The notes beneath the pieces were generated by a model. It was given only the letters and a program-made list of their open reading frames with translations, was not told the origin of the DNA and made no database searches. A DNA stretch of 35,116 nt, taken from contig NZ_LWCC02000055.1 in the NCBI RefSeq assembly GCF_001642695.1, positions 1 through 35,116 of the forward strand, in the 5' to 3' direction. The translations under genes and the position numbers were made by a program. Shown here piece by piece: positions 32,174 through 35,116 of this stretch. Numbering within the stretch: the stretch's first letter is position 1; each line of letters opens with the position of its first letter. Origin of the DNA: Streptomyces chilikensis (GTDB lineage Bacteria; Actinomycetota; Actinomycetes; Streptomycetales; Streptomycetaceae).

Positions 32174-32533
32174 TCAGTGGTCGGAGTAGCTGAAGTCGCC
32201 CACGGTCCAGGCACTGACGTCCTCGATCGCGACGCGGTACATCCCGCCCGTCTCCGGGATCCCCACCGTGCCCTGGATGATCCGGGCGACGTGGAAGTGC
32301 AGGTGCGTGGGCGGCCCGTCCTTCTTCGCAGGGGCGTTGAAGACGGCGGAGAACTCGCCCAGGTCGGCAGAGTCCGTCAGCACCTCCGACACCCTCTGCC
32401 TCCAGGTGGCTTCCGGCGCCAGTCGACCGGTGATGACAGCGCCGCCGGTGACCACGGTCAGGGACATCTGGTTGCTTCGCCCGGACTCCACGAGGGCGGC
32501 GATGTCAACGATCAGCTCGTCAGGCTTCGGCAT
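32174..32533 (-). CDS. Conserved small acidic protein (possibly GvpU-like)
   Basis: 119 aa; ATG at 32533 with a perfect -10 TAGAAT on the minus strand (32542-32547), eight bases upstream, so probably leaderless. 'DELIVDIAALVESGRSNQMSLTVVTGGAVITGRLAPEATWRQRVSEVL' shows helix-strand-strand. It is followed by 'PPTHLHFHVARIIQGTVGIPETGGMYRVAIEDVSAWTVGDF', beta-rich. The N-half faintly recalls gas-vesicle accessory GvpU, but no gas-vesicle genes are nearby and I do not rely on it. Function unknown. Confidence 0.6.
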   Translation of the reverse strand: MPKPDELIVDIAALVESGRSNQMSLTVVTGGAVITGRLAPEATWRQRVSEVLTDSADLGEFSAVFNAPAKKDGPPTHLHFHVARIIQGTVGIPETGGMYRVAIEDVSAWTVGDFSYSDH

Positions 32534-33284
32534 GGGATCGGATTCTATGCACCCGCCCGTCCGGGCGCTTGGGCGGTGGCACCACCGGGCGTCAGGGCGC
32601 GCACGCTCCCCTGGTGCCGCGACACAGGCCGGGCGTGCGTGCGCTTGGGCGGCGCCTGCGGGCCGAGGTGCGGACGGCCCCCTGTCCTCGCGGGCAGGTC
32701 ATGGAGCACCTCGTCAGCCAGTGCAGAAAATCTGTATCTGCCGCAGTAGACATTCGCTTCCCGCCTCCCTATGCTTTCTCTCGTAGCCGAGATACGACAA
32801 GGCCCGGCAGACATGAACTGCCGGGCAGCAGTACACGGAACACGTATGACGGTCCGGTGGTGGAGTGTCGAAGCCAGGTTGTTGCACGACGGCGACGGGA
32901 CTGACGACCGGGCCGGGTGGCCCGTAGTGTCGAGGGGCCGCCACGAGCAGGACCGCGGTCGACGCGGTGGCAGTACCAGCAGTACGCAGTTCCCGTCAGG
33001 TAAGTGATCAGTTCAGAGGGAAGAACGGAGGAGTCGAACGCCATCAGGATCGCCCGGGCGGAAGACGCGAAGCCCGGGTACCGAGGACATCGACAGGCAG
33101 GTGGTCTCCGGTCACGTATCAGCGATCCCCGCACCCCCGTCGGGACATCGGACGGCTGGGCGGAAACAGAGGGCCGGCGCAGCACTAGGGCCGGCAGATG
33201 GTGTTGCAATTCCTTCGGGGCCTTGGTGCCGTACGGCACCAAGGCCCCTCGACGCGTGCCGCAGAGGTTTCCCAGAGAGGTGAG
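32534..33284. other. Gene-less region before the MerR-like gene
   Basis: About 750 bp without a convincing gene. It contains a 9-bp stem-loop GCCCGGCAG/CTGCCGGGC (32802-32826, loop 7), the direct repeat GCAGTAC near 32970-32985, and the 32-bp palindrome at 33217-33248. Confidence 0.45.
33217..33248. promoter_or_regulatory. Perfect 32-bp palindrome upstream of the MerR-like gene
   Basis: Two 16-base halves (left half GGGGCCTTGGTGCCGT) without a central gap, with the centre at GTAC (33231-33234). It ends 36 bp before the ATG. As DNA it could bind a dimeric regulator; as RNA it would form a very stable hairpin in the leader. Confidence 0.75.
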
Positions 33285-33629
33285 ATGACAGCAGACAAGT
33301 CGCTGGACCGTTTGGACGACGACGACTATCCCGCGTACACGATGGGCCGGGCCGCCGAGATGCTCGGCACCACCCCCAGTTTCCTCCGCGCCATCGGTGA
33401 GGCGCGCCTGATCACACCACTGCGCTCCGCGGGTGGACACCGTCGTTACTCCCGCTACCAGCTGCGCATCGCGGCCCGCGCGCGTGAGCTCGTCGACAAG
33501 GGCACTCCGATCGAGGCCGCGTGCCGGATCATCATCCTCGAGGACCAGCTCGAAGAGGCCCAGCGCATCAACGCCGAGTACCGCCGCGCCGGCGGATCAC
33601 CCAGTGCCTCGGCCGCGGCCGAGGTGTGA
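33285..33629 (+). CDS. MerR-type helix-turn-helix regulator
   Basis: 114 aa; ATG at 33285 with GAGAGG upstream. The HTH lies at about 15-55: 'YPAYTMGRAAEMLGTTPSFLRAIGEARLITPLRSAGGHRRYSRYQL', with the MerR hallmark GGHRRYSRYQL. A helical dimer segment follows, 'ARARELVDKGTPIEAACRIIILEDQLEEAQRINAEY'. There is no effector domain or Cys sensor site, so it is a short regulator. Similar Streptomyces proteins often lie close to cold-shock genes. The palindrome 36 bp upstream may be its own operator. Confidence 0.88.
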   Translation: MTADKSLDRLDDDDYPAYTMGRAAEMLGTTPSFLRAIGEARLITPLRSAGGHRRYSRYQLRIAARARELVDKGTPIEAACRIIILEDQLEEAQRINAEYRRAGGSPSASAAAEV

Positions 33630-33773
33630 GCCGCAGTACCGTCCGAGAGGTCGTCGGCCCTGCCGATCCGTGAGGGAGGGGTGTCCGCGCCCGCGGAGCG
33701 CGGACGGCGCGCCGGTCGGGGGTGGCCGATTCGCCCTCCGTTTCCGCGACCGGGCAGCGGGCAACCGGGCGGC

Positions 33774-34610
33774 ATGACAGGTCAATCGACGACGTGGCTC
33801 CCCCGGACCACCGCACGGCGCGCCGCCAACAGCTCCGCGATGGACCGTGCGGCCCGTGCCGGCTTCGCGGCCCGCGGGGTCCTCTACCTGCTCATCGGGG
33901 TCATCGCACTGCGCGTGGCCTTCCATCCGGGCGACGGCGAGCAGGCGGACCGCTCCGGTGCGCTGGCCGAGATAGCCGAGAAGCCGTTCGGCTCCGTGCT
34001 GTTGTGGGCGCTGGGCATCGCCACGGCCGGCATGGCCCTGTGGCGGCTGTCGGAGGCCGCCTTCGGCGCCTCCGGACCGGACGGGCACAAGACGCACAAG
34101 CGGCTGTTCTCGGCCTGCCGTGCCGTCTTCTACGGCTTCGTCGCCTACTCCGTGATGGCCTTCGCCGCCGGCTCGGGCGGCGGCGGTTCCTCCGACCGGC
34201 AGTCCAAGGACATCACCGCGCGGGCGCTCGAGATGCCCGGAGGCCGTTGGCTGGTCGGCGCCGCCGCGATCGGCGTGGTCGTCGCGGGCGGGTGGATCCT
34301 GGTCCGCGCGGTGCGGCGGAAGTTCCACAAGCACCTCAAGACGGGCGAGATGAGCCGACGCGTCCGTCAGGCGGTCGACGTCCTCGGCGTCTTCGGCGGC
34401 GTGGCGCGGGGTGTCCTCTTCGGCGCGGTGGGCGTGTTCGCCCTGGTCGCCGCGGTCCGGTTCGACCCGGACGAGGCGAAGGGGATGGACGACACGCTGC
34501 GTGCCTTCACGCAGACCTCGGCCGGCCCGTGGCTGCTGGTGGTGATCGCCGTGGGGCTGGTGGCCTTCGCCGGGTTCTCGTTCGCCAGCGCGCGCTACCG
34601 CAGGACGTGA
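33774..34610 (+). CDS. DUF1206 integral membrane protein
   Basis: 278 aa; ATG at 33774. Three repeats of two membrane helices each: 'RAARAGFAARGVLYLLIGVIALRVAF' with 'PFGSVLLWALGIATAGMALWRLSEAAFG'; 'RLFSACRAVFYGFVAYSVMAFA' with 'RWLVGAAAIGVVVAGGWILVRAV'; 'DVLGVFGGVARGVLFGAVGVFALVAAVRF' with 'GPWLLVVIAVGLVAFAGFSFASAR'. This is the DUF1206 pattern (R-x-G-x-x-A-R-G-V-x-Y). Function unknown. The frame is open upstream without a ribosome site. Confidence 0.9.
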   Translation: MTGQSTTWLPRTTARRAANSSAMDRAARAGFAARGVLYLLIGVIALRVAFHPGDGEQADRSGALAEIAEKPFGSVLLWALGIATAGMALWRLSEAAFGASGPDGHKTHKRLFSACRAVFYGFVAYSVMAFAAGSGGGGSSDRQSKDITARALEMPGGRWLVGAAAIGVVVAGGWILVRAVRRKFHKHLKTGEMSRRVRQAVDVLGVFGGVARGVLFGAVGVFALVAAVRFDPDEAKGMDDTLRAFTQTSAGPWLLVVIAVGLVAFAGFSFASARYRRT

Positions 34611-34656
34611 CCTCGCGGCCCGTCCGTCACATTCCTCCGGCGGGGAATCCTTCCGA

Positions 34657-34681
34657 GGGGGCCGCCCGCAGGGCGGCCCCC
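34657..34681. terminator. Terminator of the DUF1206 gene
   Basis: A perfect 11-bp stem GGGGGCCGCCC/GGGCGGCCCCC with loop GCA, 46 nt after the stop, followed by CTTCG. Confidence 0.85.
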
Positions 34682-34719
34682 TTCGCGCTGTCCTCGACGG
34701 GGCGGCCGCTCAGGACGGT

Positions 34720-34764
34720 TGAGTACGGGGACTCATGTCCGGTGCCGCCGGGCGGCCGTAGCGT
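34720..34764 (+). promoter_or_regulatory. Promoter region of the last gene
   Basis: TAGCGT (34759-34764) lies six bases before the ATG at 34771. Upstream is the inverted repeat TGAGT-N6-ACTCA (34720-34735). Confidence 0.4.
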
Positions 34765-34770
34765 GCGGTC

Positions 34771-35094
34771 ATGGCGACGAACCCCGGCCGGCTGCACGGC
34801 CGCCCCGTACGACGTTATGTGGGTCTGGGGCTCGGCATCGGTGTGAGTGCCGTCCTGCTCACCCGGTTCGGGCCCCTGCCCGTCTCCTCCGCGGCGCGGC
34901 TGTGGGAGCAGCTCGCGGCGCGTGCGGTGGCGGTGGACCCGCAGCGGCTGCTGCCGCACCACAGCCCTCCCGGGCAGGCCGCCGCCACGTACCGCGCGAC
35001 GACGGTGTGGTGCCGGGAACGGGCCGGGCGGGCCGGAACCCTGGCCCGGCGGGCGTCCCGGGCGGCGCGCCGGCCGCGGCGGACCGGGGCGTGA
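34771..35094 (+). CDS. Small membrane protein of unknown function
   Basis: 107 aa; ATG at 34771, likely leaderless. One probable membrane helix, 'YVGLGLGIGVSAVLLTRFGPLPV' (about 16-38), follows a basic N-terminus, so the tail should face outside or the helix act as an uncleaved anchor. The C-terminal 35 residues are Arg/Ala-rich ('GRAGTLARRASRAARRPRRTGA'). I do not recognise a family. It is separated from the DUF1206 gene by a terminator. Confidence 0.6.
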   Translation: MATNPGRLHGRPVRRYVGLGLGIGVSAVLLTRFGPLPVSSAARLWEQLAARAVAVDPQRLLPHHSPPGQAAATYRATTVWCRERAGRAGTLARRASRAARRPRRTGA

Positions 35095-35116
35095 CCGCGG
35101 CGTCCGCCGCCCGGCC

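Noticed and set aside
32769-33440. 223-codon minus-strand frame
   Set aside because: It overlaps the MerR-like gene and the palindrome, with no protein-like features.

Overview
The window is chromosomal DNA of a Streptomyces. The evidence is very high GC with strong third-position bias, GTG/TTG starts, the HrdD-type sigma factor, a DUF6227 protein, TAnnnT-type -10 boxes placed right before start codons, and a pSAM2-like integrative element. Three zones can be told apart.

(1) Core chromosome, 1-11.9 kb. The 3' end of a CpaB/RcpC-type SAF-domain gene is followed by a small conserved protein, a DUF6227 protein, a LigB-type extradiol dioxygenase, a Pat-like GNAT acetyltransferase, hrdD with a perfect SigR-type promoter, and a secreted M6-family metalloprotease. 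Then comes a five-gene ABC transporter operon of the NikABCDE/DppABCDF type with overlapping start and stop codons. A Nur-type operator sits in its promoter, so nickel import is the likely role. A small zinc-ribbon protein closes the zone.

(2) Accessory zone anchored on tRNA-Arg(CCU), 11.94-28.2 kb. An actinomycete integrative and conjugative element (AICE) lies between two identical 86-bp copies of the tRNA 3' half plus its terminator; the integrated unit is 11,690 bp. On the minus strand it carries int, xis, a RepSA-like initiator, small spread proteins, a DUF2637 protein, an FtsK/TraB-type translocase, a SCO3933-like protein and a KorSA-like GntR repressor. A divergent Nudix gene resembles Pif. 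Three copies of one operator (consensus RCTCCTRTACATGAGT) tie the repressor to both transcription units. The cargo end holds a low-GC DNA methyltransferase fused to an Mrr-like nuclease domain, a membrane/coiled-coil protein and a small zinc-finger protein. Beyond the right attachment site there are three further tRNA-tail copies at about 24.66, 25.91 and 28.11 kb, so the tRNA end is present five times. The intervals are small islets without integrase: a Uma2-type nuclease; a Phd/VapC pair with a palindromic operator; and a second PIN toxin-antitoxin pair whose toxin is frameshifted, with an AraC regulator and a VOC protein. A lone PD-(D/E)XK-like nuclease follows the last copy. I read this as stepwise accretion of mobilizable cassettes at one tRNA gene.

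(3) Core-like chromosome, 28.9-35.1 kb: an MFS exporter, a cupin, a cold-shock protein with a long leader and strong terminator, a small acidic protein, a MerR-type helix-turn-helix protein preceded by a perfect 32-bp palindrome, a DUF1206 membrane protein and a small membrane protein.

All functions are inferred from sequence patterns read by eye; no database search was run.
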